Assembly: GCA_949825025.1 (NCBI GenBank)
Contig: OX463778.1
Span: forward strand, 38,579,194 to 38,643,193
Source: Siphlonurus alternatus
Taxonomy: Eukaryota > Arthropoda > Insecta > Ephemeroptera > Siphlonuridae
Length of the DNA: 64,000 nt
Reading direction: 5' to 3'
The notes under the pieces are model-generated. The model ran no database searches, had not been told where the DNA came from, and saw only the letters and a list, made by a program, of their open reading frames with translations. Below, one piece after another: positions 10,552-22,012 of the stretch. A program made the translations under genes and the position numbers. Positions within the stretch are counted from its first letter, which is position 1. Each line of letters begins with the position of its first letter.

Positions 10552-11737
10552 TCTAATTAATAATAATCAACACGGCTTTCTTCCTGGTAGATCGTGTGTC
10601 ACTATGTTGGCTCATGTTATTGATGACTGGCTGTTTAGTCTAAGTAATGTTGATGTTAAACAAGTTGATGTCATTTCATTGGACTGGGCCAAAGCTTTTG
10701 ATGTTATCCCACATGATCGTTTGGGAACAAAGCTTTGGGGCTATAAGGTCCGTGGTAATGTACATGCATGGCTCTGCTCATTTTTGGATGGCAGAACTCA
10801 ACAAGTAGTTTATCAGGGGTCTATCTCAGATTCTGTAGATGTTACATCTGGGGTGCCTCAGGGTTCTGTGATTGGTCCTTTGCTGTTCACTGTTTTTATG
10901 CTTGACTTGCCAAAATGTGTATCTTCGTCAATGGCTCAGTATGCTGATGATAGTTCTGTTTATCGTGCAATAAAAACTGTAGAAGATTCTGTGGCCCTTC
11001 AAGCGGATCTAGACAATATTTCTATGTGGTGTGATGTGAACTGTATGTCTTTGAATGCAGATAAGAGTGTGCATATTAGATTTACTCGTTCCAAATCTCC
11101 TATTATGATTTCATATTCTGTTTTTTCCACTCCTATTCCACTTCAGCCCAGCATTAAACTCTTGGGTGTTTATATTACCAATGATTTAAAGTGGAATCTC
11201 CATACAGATAATATTGTTAATAAGTCTAATAAAATTCTTGGAATGTTAAACAGAAGTATCAGAACTGGGAAGCCTAGCTCTAAAAAGATGTTGTATGTCG
11301 CTTTGGTGCGTGCCCGTCTTTTGTTTGGTGCTCCTGCTTGGCATCCAACCTCTGTTACAAATATTACAAAATTAGAGAGAGTCCAAAGTCGAGCTACTAG
11401 ATTTATACTGGGTCATAAAAAATATTCAAAGTGTGAAGACAGTGTGCAACGTCTAGTGCGTTGCAATTTGCTTGATTTTGGTTCTCTGTTTAAAAAAATT
11501 GATATGTCATTTTTCTGTAAGTGTTTGTCTGGGAAGTATGACTTAAATGTGTTTGGTGCGGAGAGAATCACAGTCAAACCACGTAGGGAGGGTCTGCGGG
11601 GTAGTAGTACTGTCCTCTCTACACCACGTGGTTTCTCTACGTACCTGACTTCGTACTTCCCACGTGTGGTCAAAGCTTACAACTCTCTGCCTGAGGATTC
11701 TAAATTTCCTCTTCCTATTACTGTTTTGCCCGCCTAA
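10514..11737 (+). CDS. LINE polyprotein, part 2: reverse transcriptase and C-terminus
   Basis: Continuation of the LINE frame, shifted by one base relative to part 1; it is open from 10514, with the first ATG at 10604. It opens with QHGFLPGRS (RT motif 2), then LDWAKAFDVIPHDRL (catalytic Asp in LDWAKAFD), SGVPQGSVIGPLLF and QYADD (10937-10951, catalytic Asp pair). The LKLLGVYI-like and GAPAWHP segments typical of the thumb follow, and the C-terminus YNSLPEDSKFP is usual for this group. No RNase H domain is seen. As the frame stands, the RT cannot be made in one piece with part 1 unless there is frameshifting. A single lost base near an A run is the simplest explanation, since everything else is intact. 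This copy is probably dead but young. Confidence 0.88.
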   Translation, partial: FCCHILAHLKNNNLINNNQHGFLPGRSCVTMLAHVIDDWLFSLSNVDVKQVDVISLDWAKAFDVIPHDRLGTKLWGYKVRGNVHAWLCSFLDGRTQQVVYQGSISDSVDVTSGVPQGSVIGPLLFTVFMLDLPKCVSSSMAQYADDSSVYRAIKTVEDSVALQADLDNISMWCDVNCMSLNADKSVHIRFTRSKSPIMISYSVFSTPIPLQPSIKLLGVYITNDLKWNLHTDNIVNKSNKILGMLNRSIRTGKPSSKKMLYVALVRARLLFGAPAWHPTSVTNITKLERVQSRATRFILGHKKYSKCEDSVQRLVRCNLLDFGSLFKKIDMSFFCKCLSGKYDLNVFGAERITVKPRREGLRGSSTVLSTPRGFSTYLTSYFPRVVKAYNSLPEDSKFPLPITVLPA

Positions 11738-11953
11738 TTTAAAGGTTGTAAAATGTTATACTTCTTATTATTGTATTAATATATATATATTTTTTTTTTA
11801 TTGTATATATTTGTATTGACGAAGTAGCTATTTCTGACATGTTGGTGGTTGATCACATTGTGAATGGGCATTTGCCTTTTTCAATCCACCATTTGGGTTG
11901 TTTATTCTTTTTTTTCTTGTCTTTCCCTCCCATTTTATGTATTTCTTAACCCA

Positions 11954-11960
11954 ATAAACA

Positions 11961-11993
<33 letters not shown>
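11954..11993 (+). terminator. LINE polyadenylation signal and (ATT)n tail
   Basis: AATAAA at 11954-11959 is followed by CAATT and about ten ATT units up to the junction with the interrupted MITE. The same AATAAACAATTATTATTA end is found on the short minus-strand LINE copy at 24541, so this is the true 3' end recognised by the element's own reverse transcriptase. Confidence 0.8.
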
Positions 11994-11995
<2 letters not shown>

Positions 11996-12089
11996 TCTGA
12001 ATTTTGTCAGATTTTTTTGAGACTCGGAACTATTTTTAAAATAATTATTGAAAGTTCTGTAAGCTAAGTTGGCACCCCTGAATCCTTAA

Positions 12090-12497
12090 TTTTTTTTTTT
12101 TTTTTTTTTTTTTTTACAAGGATACACCCCTAAGAGCTTACAGCTCGCGGCGGGGTACTGGGTAGGGATAAGGTAGGGAACGGATAGTGGCCACGGCCTG
12201 CATGCTTACGCGTCCCAGCATTCGCTGAGGTGAGACTGAGGGAACCGTGGAAAACCTCAGTCAGGACGGACACCTCTACTTTTTCTCAGTGGACCAAAGC
12301 AATGTCCAAAGCCTGGGGAACCACACACAAGTGCATCACTGCACTGGGTGGAAAGCGAGATGAATTTACCCCAGGGAGGGAGCAGCGTATTTTTTACTTG
12401 AAACGGTCACCCATCCAAGTACTAACCACGCTCGACGTAGCCTGACTTCGGTGATCTAACGAGAACCGGTCAATGCACTGCGCCACATAGTACATAG
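12090..12497 (-). mobile_element. 5S rRNA-derived SINE (SINE3-like), full copy
   Basis: Read on the minus strand, the 5' head (about 12478-12403) follows eukaryotic 5S rRNA closely: CGGTTCTCG, GATCACCGAAGT and the 5S C box GTTAGTACTTGGATGGGTG followed by ACCG. An unrelated body of about 290 bp follows (including CCTGACTGAGG), then a poly(A) tail seen as T at 12090-12116. The insertion splits the loop of the MITE-A1 host at CCTTAA|TAAAAAGG, with about 3 bp (TAA) shared. An internal Pol III promoter of 5S type is the expected driver. The poly(A) tail differs from the (ATT)n tail of the neighbouring LINE, so that LINE is not its obvious partner. Confidence 0.88.
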
Positions 12498-12570
12498 TAA
12501 TAAAAAGGATAGTACCTATTATAGACGCCTATTGACGCCTCCAGAGGGCGTGGCCGCACTTTCAATAATT

Positions 12571-13030
12571 AGGTTGCTGCATGCCATTTTTTTAGCAGCT
12601 CAATCGAAAGAGGAGGTTGAGAAATACACCTGTGAATTTTATGCGATTTTTTTAAGTACTGCATCTTGCCTAAAATAGAGATGAAAAGAGGTCGCGTGAC
12701 CTGGAGGCTTTGTCTGCAACGCCTATGACGTCATTACATTCTTTGGTTCAACTATATAATGCTTGTAAACAACTACGTTGCTATGGAAACAAATAATAAT
12801 TTTTAATAAACAAGCAACAATGCAATAATTGTTTACATGTGTTATATAGATAAACCAAAGAATGTAATGACGTCATAGGCGTTGCGGCAGGCGCCTCCAG
12901 GTCACGTGACCTCTTATCATCTCCATTTTAGTTATGATGCAGTACTAAAAAAAATCGCATAAAATTCACAGGTGCATTTCTCAACCTCCTCTTTCGATTG
13001 AGCTACTAAAAAAATGGCATGCAGCAACCT
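12571..13030. mobile_element. MITE-B: 460-bp palindromic MITE
   Basis: Inverted repeat ends AGGTTGCTGCATGCC and GGCATGCAGCAACCT; the arms run about 180 bp and include TCGAAAGAGGAGG and CCTATGACGTCATTACATTC on both sides. It interrupts the MITE-A1 arm at AATAATT|ATTT with AATT (4 bp) present on both sides. No coding capacity; the only copy in the window. Confidence 0.85.
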
Positions 13031-13147
13031 AATTATTTAAAAATAGTTCTGGGACTAAAAAAAAATCAGAAAAAATTCAGAGTGGCATAATTTGGTACCC
13101 TCTATTCATTTCTGCAATAAAAATTTTCATGCAGGTTGTCCATTACA

Positions 13148-14743
13148 TAATACACGAACTTTTAGCAAATTATTTCTAAATTTGTAACCCTCTGATTTTT
13201 CATTCCTGTTGGTAAGAATTCTCTTCCAGAACTACATACTGCTAGTTTTTTAATAACAGAAAGAGAACAGAGGGCAATGATTATTTTCCAACGTTATATT
13301 GCTCAACTTTCTGTCAGTGTGTATACTTCTCAATTTAATGAAAATAAAAAGCACCCATGAGGATGAGATAACATCCAACAGAATTTTTTCTTCGTTGCTT
13401 TATTACTTTAAGTTACTGCATTAAAGTTGAAAAAACAATTGAGAAGCAGCAAGTAATTACTAGTAAGAGCAAGTGCTTGAATACTCTGATGCAATATATG
13501 AAATCAAAGCAATTTCAATGATAATCAAATGATCTAACAAATGCTGGAGTGAATGCTAATTTCAGTATCAGATAATAATAAATTACAATACTGCTTTCCA
13601 TTTTTTAATGATAATATATATTTTTTTCAATGCTTTTTTTATGTTGTTTACACTTTAAAGTTAAATGCAATAATACATTTGAATTAAACTGAAATAAAAA
13701 TGCAGTTCTAAAATAATTATGAATTCTAATATAGTATTTTATTTTAGAGCCTCTATATAGAGCAGTCAAATAATCGAGTATTATTTAATTTAATTATTAA
13801 ATAAACTGTTTGCTTTAATTGCCTTTTAAATATTTATTGTTTTTTTTAGATCTGATATATGCCTATTTTATGCTAATATTTTTCCCTTTTGTCAGAATAA
13901 ACTCTTGATTTGGAATGAAATAAAATTATGTATATTTATGTTCAAAACTGAGGAACATCGTACTTGGGAATTTTAATTTTATTTATTTATTTTATCAGCC
14001 TCCATGTTTCCAGTTCTTAGACGTTATGCATTCTAAAGTGCATCAAAATTGCAAGTTACTCGCAGAACTACAAATACATCAGTGGCATTGATTTTAAAGG
14101 ATTTGCACCATCACATATTAAAATATTATGAATATATAATTTTTAGTGACGATAATAATTATAAAATGAATATTATGAAATATAATTTCACTTCAATACA
14201 GCCTCTCAAGCAGCTCATTAAAAAATTCTCAAACACAAGATTGTTTAGCTGCATGATAACCAGAGGACTGTTTATACAATGTATATGATATTATGTATAC
14301 AATTATACATAATATAATATATGAGAATATAATATGTGCTATCGTAAGTAGTTGAAAACTCTCACGAGCATTGCTAGTAACAATTTTATACATGTTAAAC
14401 AAAAAACATACAAATATTACATCATAAATATGTTTGAAACTGTAATTAATTATTAAATTTACAACGATTTTTTATGCTATTTTCAAAGTTTATGAACTTA
14501 TGAGTGTATGAAGTTTAGTCACTTATGACTTTCAATTACATGGAAATAAATTTGTTTACAATTTAACCACGCACTTAATATTAAAAATAATAAATATTTC
14601 ATGTATTAATTAAACTTCATAAAAAAAAATATTATTTTTTACACACAGAAAGAGTTTCATTTTTTAGTATTATTTTTTATATAGAGGCATAAAATGTTCT
14701 CAATATTTTTAAATAATAAAATTTATTGTTTTATAACTTTTAT
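13148..14743. other. AT-rich non-genic DNA
   Basis: No gene, RNA or repeat recognised. An open frame at 14049-14288 has no motif and AT-driven composition. Confidence 0.55.
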
Positions 14744-14839
14744 ATAATGGGTGCGATTCATAAGATTCACGAAGCAGTTAGCCAGGTTTCTAACGTGGTT
14801 AGGAACCTGGCTAACTGCTTCGTGAATTGCACCCATTAT
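14744..14839. repeat. 96-bp palindromic element
   Basis: ATAATGGGTGC at the left is mirrored at the right (14829-14839); inner arms CGAAGCAGTTAGCCAGGTT match their complement exactly. The left arm has about 9 extra bases (TAAGATTCA). The terminal motif GGGTGCRATTCA resembles the end of the foldback at 40188 (GGGAGCAATTCAG). Confidence 0.75.
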
Positions 14840-15780
14840 TATTACTATTTTAAATTGTTATAACTTTGGACTTTATTAACCGAATCTCAAAGGAAGGTAT
14901 CCATGTTTTTTATTATTATTAACCATATTTAATATTAGCCTAAATAATTAACATTAGTCGCGTTTGACGAGAAACCAAACCTGGATAAAGTTCTATAAAT
15001 TTCATGCAGACTTATTATAAGTAATAATTAACTAATAACTATCTGTAAATTTGTTATTTACCTTATAATACTAATTTATGTTCCTGCATAGATAAGAAAA
15101 GTTAGACACTCAAACAGGCTCAAAAATGGCAAAAACAGATTTCAAAATAAGTAAATGAGAGGGGAAAAGAAGTTGAAAAGTTCTATTATTTTGTTAGTTC
15201 TCATAACTCAACCTAGCTAGAATTTGCTTTGTAAACTGTTAGTTTATTAAAGTTAACAATTATAACCAACCTCATATAATTAAATGAAAAGTATCTATTT
15301 TGATTTTACTTCATATTTAATTAACAAGCAAACTTAAATATAAAATAGTTCCAATAAAGTTGGCTTCTCAATAAGCATCGCAAATGAGTTTATAAACATA
15401 ATATAATATATAATTTTCAGACTTAATTCAGATTTCATAAAACAATAGTCTTATCAAATATTTAAGATTTTTTTCTCTCGTCAAATTCTGTGTAGATCAA
15501 ATAAGAACTCATTAATTGCAATAAAGTTCAATTTCCTATTAAATTTTCACTGATACTCACCTGTGTGTGTATTATGATTGACTATAAGTCCAACTTTAAA
15601 GTTTATAAATTAAAATTGCATAATTACATTTATTATTTATTTAATAGTTAGTTTTACAAATCTTGATTAATTAAATTAGAAAAGAATAATTTTACTGAAG
15701 AATTGAATAATAAAATTCTAATACAAATCTTTCCATCCATTCTATAATGTAGTACATGTCTTTGGTTTTTATCTCTTGAG
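14840..15780. other. AT-rich non-genic DNA
   Basis: Nothing recognised beyond AT-rich sequence and chance frames. Confidence 0.55.
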
Positions 15781-15845
15781 ATGAGAGGAGGCAGGTGTTA
15801 CTTGTCTTTGCCGAATCTTCTCTCCTCTCTGTCTCTCCCCCCCAG

Positions 15846-16024
15846 TCCTCGGCCGGCTCCTGGTTTGTCCACCTCAACTCTCCATCACGATGGCCACGCG
15901 CCAACAGCACGCGTCCCTCCCCCCCTGCTCACAGATCATCACCCAGCAGCAGCCTCCCGGTCCAGATGACCGCAACGGCAGCACCACTGACCGACACTTG
16001 AGTGCCTCACTCACGTGCAGATGA
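15846..16024 (+). CDS. Candidate exon in a GC-rich islet, 44-codon frame from ATG
   Basis: A strong acceptor-like tract (TCTGTCTCTCCCCCCCAG) ends at 15845. The frame is open from there, reaches an ATG in fair context at 15890 (TCACGATGG), and stops at 16022-16024. The 44 codons (MATRQQHASLPPC..., Pro/Gln/Ser-rich) mostly have G or C in third position, unlike the AT-rich surroundings, which favours real coding over chance. Two other plus frames are also partly open, so the frame is not certain. No domain is recognised, and no exon partner can be linked. It could also be a 5' exon ending before the stop, or a conserved non-coding element. Confidence 0.3.
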
Positions 16025-16059
16025 CCACAGGTTTTGGCTAGGCGTCAACTTGTACGAGA

Positions 16060-17704
16060 ACGGATCGATCTTTCTACACTCTTATATATATTTTTTATTA
16101 TGTGAAATAAAATCAAGTATAGCAAGATGTCGTAAATCAACCATTAAAAAAATAATACATTAAAGCTTAATATTTTTCTTTTATTATATAAAAATATGTA
16201 AAAAAAATCAATGTAGTGTTTACTTGACCTATAAAAATATAATTAAAAATATTTCCAATTGCATAAAAAAATTACATTCGTACATTAATGTGATTGGTTT
16301 AGATATATAATTATATTTTATTATGAATATTAAATTGGATTTCAATATTATTGCTGCAATTTATTTCATCAGTAAGTCTAAGAATCAATACCTGTAAGCC
16401 TAGATAGGACGTCCTGGGATATTTAACCTACTAGTCAGCTCTGAGATTCAATCGATATTCATTCCAGTGTCGTAACGTTCATCCTGCTCTGATATTGGCT
16501 ACCGTGTCTCATGATAGCAGCAATGATGAGCCAGCAAGTCTATTTTATGTGCGGCCTGTTTAATGACTGCGAGATTGGTTCGAATAGCTCGTCAATAAGT
16601 TATAATATGGAAATATTATTTTTAAGATATTTAAATGCAATAAAAAGAAATATATCATTTTAAAGTAAATAAATTTTGTTTTCAATTATTAATATATACT
16701 AAAACAAAATCATAAAAAAAAATGCAGTAATAACATTTATGGTGAATATTTATGCCAAATTTATAAAGTATTGTTTAAAATAGAGATTTTTGAAGAAAAG
16801 AAACATAAAGAATAGGAGAGATTTATGAAGGAACTATCAAGAAACATCTTCCTATGTAAATCGAATACATTTTTTCCATTTTATTTATTTATTTGCTATA
16901 CTGTAACTTTTTTTTTTTTACTCAGATATTGCACATAAAAATGATGATTGTATACTGTATAGCAATACATTACAAACATTTCAACATAGAGAAACTTGAA
17001 TATATTTGAGTGCTCAGTATATTTTATTTGCAATATGCCCTTTTTATCAACTTTGCAATATTGAATATAATCATCAACTTTTGCAAAAACGGGTTTAATA
17101 TAGGTGATATTTTGTGATATATACTATTTACTTAATTTTTAGAGCATAAAAATAATTTTTTGATTAGAATCCTTATAATAATTGTACAAATATTTAAAAC
17201 TAAAATGTAATATTAGGGAATTTATAATTTTATATTATAGCTTACAAATATGCAATGACGTTTTCATTGAGTCATGCCATGAACTTAAGGTATCTAGGTT
17301 AAATTTAAATCATCTCTTGAATGCACATTTCTTTATATACTGTTTGTATTTTATATATAGTGCATATTCCTGTGCTATATATAACTTTGGAATCTTCATA
17401 CCCTTCTTCTTCAAGACTTTTTTTCTCTATTGTTCTTACATAATATGATATAAGACATTTCTTTATGAAGAGCAAAGTCTGAAAAAAAAAAACAATTATA
17501 AAGTTAACTAATTTGTCCCTTCAAAACTTAGGCACGGAGTAGGTGCCTCAAATTGTGCTGAATTTGCACATTCAACCCCCATTTCTTTTATTACGAATTT
17601 CTTTTTTTCATTCTTTAAATCAATTATAATTCATAATTTATTTGATAATATATTTTTGTTAAATAAAAAGACTTCATTAAGATTATAATATTATAATCTC
17701 ATTC
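16060..17704. other. AT-rich non-genic DNA with one moderate-GC patch
   Basis: 16380-16590 is less AT-rich (contains CGATATTCATTCCAGTG and GCGAGATTGGTTCG) but has no long frame. The rest, including an 88-codon frame at 17182-17448, looks like chance. Confidence 0.5.
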
Positions 17705-17836
17705 ATGGTCGTAAGTTGCAGCCAAATATCCGAGAATAATCAGAGGATTATCCGTGGATAATTTATTAATTAACATTAAAATTCGCGGATAATTCTCAGA
17801 TTTTTCTAGGATAGGTTGGCTGCAACTTACGGCCAT
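17705..17836. repeat. 132-bp palindromic element
   Basis: The left end ATGGTCGTAAGTTGCAGCCA is mirrored at 17817-17836 with one mismatch; the inner arms (GGATAAT...ATTCGCGGATAATTC) are weaker. No coding. A second small hairpin (CGTTATT and TATTATTAAAAT stems) lies next to it at about 17849-17891. Confidence 0.7.
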
Positions 17837-18337
17837 TATTGAGTTATATTATTAAAATGACCAATAACGAAAGCGTTATTTTAATAATATTATAATATAA
17901 TATGCTAACACTTTTTCTCATTGAATTTTTAATTTTTGTTGGCATATCGTGCTCTTAGAACTACACAAAAGTATAACTTTTTAAGCACTTAAGTTTTTAT
18001 TTCAAATATTGGTTAAAAAGTTGAATTAATTTTAGAAAAGTTAATGTTAATTAGAATTAAGTATGTTATGTATTTTATGTAACAACTGATGCGATCCATA
18101 CTGTACAGCCTATGATCGAAATAAAAATTTGCAAAAAAAGTTTTTAATTTTCATTAAGCTACACAATAACCTTGCAATATGTAATTATACATTTGTTTCG
18201 CACCATGGTAAACAAACCCCATTCTATTAATAGAAACAAGAAGAAATTTATTTATTTTCTCGGTCATAGAACATAATTATAATTGGTGAGTACTAAAAAC
18301 TCTAAATTTTGTTGTGCCCTTGCCATGAGTCACGTGA

Positions 18338-18490
18338 CCTCTACACGCGTGTTCGGCACGTGATGAGCACGCCGAGGAAGAGTCCTCACACGCCCGTCAA
18401 CAATGGTTCCCATTGTTGTGTTCGCTAATTGTTGGTCCTGGGAACACCGGAAAGAGCAATTGTGTGCCACAAGGATGCAGCGGAGGATGC
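18338..18490 (+). CDS. Candidate exon in a GC-rich islet ending at a GTAAGT donor
   Basis: 51 codons open without a stop, ending right before a consensus 5' splice site (ATGC|GTAAGT at 18491). The frame reads through GPGNTGKSNCVPQGC. There is no in-frame ATG, and the acceptor side is not obvious, so it would need an upstream exon or be a non-coding first exon. Third-position bias is weak. No family is recognised. Confidence 0.2.
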
Positions 18491-19199
18491 GTAAGTCAAA
18501 AAAAAAAAAAAAAAAAAAAAGAGAACGTTCAACCCCAAGGAGGCAGTAAGGTAAAGAAAATTCACTCTTAAAATATTTTCGTGAAACTGTGGTATAAAAT
18601 TAAGATATTTTTATAAAAAAAAATACTTAATTATGCAATTTGATAAAGGAAAAGAAATGTAGGATGGTGAATTTAATATCTATTAGCCATTTTATGTTTA
18701 AAACTAACATTGACATGGTACTTGGTAGAGCTATATTAGTAAAAAAATAAAAAAATAAAAAAAACTGTAGAATTTCAACCTTTTTGAATATATCTGTGTT
18801 TAAAAAAAATCACATTAAAAAATAAGATGTGAATTTAAAAATTTCAGTATAAATAAATATTGTAATTAATGTAATTATACAATTTCATATGAATTTAAAA
18901 AAAAATGTATTTGTTTATATAATAAGAATCAAATTATTTTTATCATCATTATAATTTTTAATAGATATATGATTTGTATATATTATACGCATATAAAGAT
19001 TTAAGAAATAGCAATAAAATATCATGTAATTATTATATATTTGATGTTCATTGGTTGAATACGTTATTTTGTAAGTCATAGACCTTTAATCCTGTGTCAA
19101 AGTACCCTATATATCTATATATTTTTTTTAATTCCCCCTTTTTTACGTCTTAACCATGTTTTTTTTTATTTTTTTTATTTTTTTTATTTTTTTTTTTAG

Positions 19200-19274
19200 A
19201 AAAGGTGGTTTGCCGCCACATCTAGTTTGCTTGCTCGATTATTAAAGCGGGGTTTGCGTGAAGTAACTCCCTGA
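19200..19274 (+). CDS. Candidate terminal exon after a strong acceptor
   Basis: A 45-base T-rich tract ending TTTTTTTTAG is followed by a frame KRWFAATSSLLARLLKRG... that stops at 19272-19274. The phase fits the donor at 18490. AATAAA follows at about 19447. The linkage is tempting but rests only on splice-like signals; such tracts arise often in AT-rich DNA. Confidence 0.15.
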   Translation, partial: KRWFAATSSLLARLLKRGLREVTP

Positions 19275-19479
19275 AGTATAGGGAGGGGCAAGATCAGCGT
19301 GAGCAGAAACAAGAAAAAGCACCTGCCTTGGTTAATATAAGCTACAGTCTCCTTTAGAGCACGCTTTGTCTACCAGTTTTCTTCTCTAATATACCTCATC
19401 CCTGTGGCTGAGCATAGGAAGGAAGATCCCAGAAGAGTTAAGCACAAATAAAACAAGAAAATTAAACATCGTGCTGTCG

Positions 19480-20595
19480 TTTTCTCTCTATATATTTTCA
19501 CTCTCTCTCCTCTAAATCTTCCAGTTTAAAACTTCTACCACCAAATTTAAAACTTAATCCATCTGTCTATTATATTCTTTCTTTTTTTTTTTTTTTTTTT
19601 TCTGTATGAAAAAATTATTTTTTTTTAATAGCCGTGACGGAATTTAGTTAGACTAATTTAAGCATGGCACATCTTCACGGCCCATTAATGCTATGAGACT
19701 CGTGATTGGCTGTCAAGTGAGGCAGCTGAAGAAAGGGTGGTTACACCGGGAGCTAAAAAGGAGAATATTTCAGCAGCCTACCTTTTTGCTCCTCTTCTTC
19801 TGAGGAAACTTAATGAGGAAATTAGAGACTGCGGATAAAATGTCTTGCTACGTGCTCAAAACATTTAATTGATGTAATTAGGCCATTTACAACAGATTAT
19901 TGTAAATTTAAATAGCCAAATTTATCATTGTTAATTTTCACTTTTGGTGTTTTAATTATTTCAAAATGTTTTAATTTTATGAGATTTGAAAAAAAAAAAA
20001 TTGAACTTTATACTTTTTGGAAGAATATATTTTGAGTTATAAAATAAATAAAATTATAAAATTTAATATGAATTTTCAATTTTTGTTGTATTTAAAAACA
20101 AGTCATTTTGAAAATTTTAATCTCTTTTAGTATTTTTTTGATTACGTTTTATTTTCTTAGCTTGCTAGATAAATATAATTCATTCATGAAAAGAATTGCA
20201 ATTGAATTTTAATTCCCGTCTCTCACTCTCATGCTCCGTTGATTTTGCCTCTTCCTCTTATCATTAAAAAAGTATGAAGGCTTGTGCTTTAACTCGAAGT
20301 GAAAAGGAAAACAAGCACAAAAAACAATTTTCCACGACGTTTCTTACAAATATAATTGTCCTCCAATAAGAAACTGTCTATTTTATGAGAATCTCTCATT
20401 GACAAACTTTCTACAGTTCATGTCACATTTTAAATTGACTTTAGTCATATATTAAACATTATTAAACGATTCCTATTATTGGTTGATATTTTGTGACGTC
20501 TCTTCTGATTGGTCCAAGTCAGAAAAAATAAAAGCTACTTCAATAAAACCTATCTATAGATATAATATATATAACACAGAGTATATACTGTATAT

Positions 20596-20600
<5 letters not shown>
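19480..20600. other. AT-rich non-genic DNA with a moderate-GC patch
   Basis: 19640-19860 is less AT-rich and has a short plus-strand frame (MRLVIGCQVRQLKKG...) stopping after 34 codons. I do not recognise it. The rest holds homopolymer runs (poly-T near 19580-19601). Confidence 0.4.

Positions 20601-20679
<79 letters not shown>
20601..20679. repeat. (AT)n microsatellite
   Basis: About 79 bases of nearly perfect AT dinucleotide repeat, flanked by shorter AT tracts. Confidence 0.95.
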
Positions 20680-20806
20680 CTTGAGGACTTGATCCAACTT
20701 CAGATGTCATAAATGAAAAATTGTACATTAATTTCTCAAGATATATTGAAGTGTTCTTGAAAAAAAAAAAGTTCATAAAAACGTTTACGAACTTTATTAA
20801 AGAACA

Positions 20807-20934
20807 GGGGGGTCTTCAAATAACACAAATTACAACAATCCTAAAATTAAGACAGTCTTAGCGTATTCTTCATTGTTGCGCTAAGACAGTCTTAGGCTAA
20901 GTTTAGGTTAAGTGGTGTTATTTGAAGACCCCCC
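20807..20934. repeat. 128-bp palindromic element with G6 ends
   Basis: GGGGGGTCTTCAAATAACAC at the left is exactly complementary to GTGTTATTTGAAGACCCCCC at the right. Inner repeats AAGACAGTCTTAGCG and CGCTAAGACAGTCTTA form a second stem. No coding. Confidence 0.8.
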
Positions 20935-22012
20935 ATTTTTCTGTCTTGTGACTATTTTTTTTAATTATAAATAAGCGAATAGCTTTTTTAACACAATATA
21001 TAATTATATAATGTAATAAATTCCATAGATTCTTCATTTCTTATAAATTTGTAGATATTTAATATAATTACAACTACAAAGTTTGGAAATTCTTTTGAGA
21101 AACATTTAAAACTTTAAATTAACAATTTATTAATATATAATAATATATTATACGATATTTAATTAATTTTTTGAATAATTATATGCAAAATGTCAGTGAA
21201 TATTTGAAATTTATAACGGTTTTATATACTATTCTAATATGGATACTATTAATTTGATAAGGTAATATAATTCATAAGAGAACATGCAGCATACACATAT
21301 TATGTAATTATGTACATTGTACAGCATGATATAATCGAGTAAATTTATTATCAGTAAAAAAAATTATTTTACATAATATATACTAGGTACCTTCATTGTT
21401 AAATTGTTAAAGATTGTTACATTAAAAAAAATGACTTGAGGTGTTGCGTTGACACACATCTTGAGATGAAATATCGTCACTCTACTGAAAAATAAAGAAT
21501 TCTTCTCACAGAGACCAGTAGAGTCTCGACGCAAAGTGTGATATATGTGTTTTTAAAACATCTTTATTTTTAGTACAAAAATAATGAAAATATCCATATG
21601 AAATTTACATATTTTACAATAATCCAAGCAATAAAAAAATTGGCTATATACCCTTGTTTTTCAACAGGTTTTTCTACGGCTTGCTGAATTAAATCAAGTC
21701 CAGTTTGTGATTTATGGTTTCGTAAAAAGATATTAATAATAGCCACTGCAGAAGATTTAGATAAAAAAAAAATCATTTTGTATTGCTTCTATTCTAATAT
21801 TGATGATTAAAAAAACTCATCTCCGTCATAGTTATGACGTCAAACCGACCATATTGACGCAAATTGTCTGCAAGGAAACTCTTTATTTGTTTGTTCTTTC
21901 ATTGCTAAATTCACTTTCATGCATTGGAAAGTGTTGTATGGATATGGTATATATTTATTTGTATATTATATGTACTTGAATCTGTGATACTGTGAAAAAT
22001 CACAAATTTCAC
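20935..22012. other. AT-rich non-genic DNA
   Basis: No gene recognised. Holds one TGACGTCA octamer at 21835-21842. Confidence 0.55.

Larger units (their letters stand above)
7279..11993 (+). mobile_element. Full-length CR1/L2-type non-LTR retrotransposon
   Basis: About 4.7 kb: a leader of roughly 0.94 kb, one long reading frame with a single frameshift, a short 3' untranslated region, AATAAA (11954-11959) and an (ATT)n tail ending at 11993. The protein order (2A-like motif, PHD finger, AP-like endonuclease, reverse transcriptase) matches CR1/L2-group elements; 2A-like sequences are known from several clades of that group. The target was the MITE-A1 arm at GCTACT|CTGAA, with only ACT (3-4 bp) shared by both junctions, so no long target duplication is visible. 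The 5' end looks complete. Exact clade placement needs a reverse transcriptase phylogeny. Confidence 0.9.
7211..13147. mobile_element. Nested cluster: MITE-A1 host with three insertions
   Basis: The outer element is a second MITE-A1 copy, inverted relative to the one at 2836. Its left arm is 7211-7278 (TAATGGACAACCTGCATG). It resumes at 11994 (ACTCTGAATTTT), continues to 12089, resumes at 12498-12570 with the loop sequence, and ends with 13031-13147 (GGTTGTCCATTA). The pieces line up in order with the intact copy. Removing 7279-11993 (LINE), 12090-12497 (SINE) and 12571-13030 (MITE-B) gives back one roughly 340-bp MITE. Confidence 0.85.

Noticed and set aside
12230..12445. 71-codon plus-strand frame
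   Set aside because: Antisense to the 5S-derived SINE.
12403..12478. A functional 5S rRNA gene
   Set aside because: Only the internal part resembles 5S; it is fused to a non-5S body and a poly(A) tail, so it is a SINE head.
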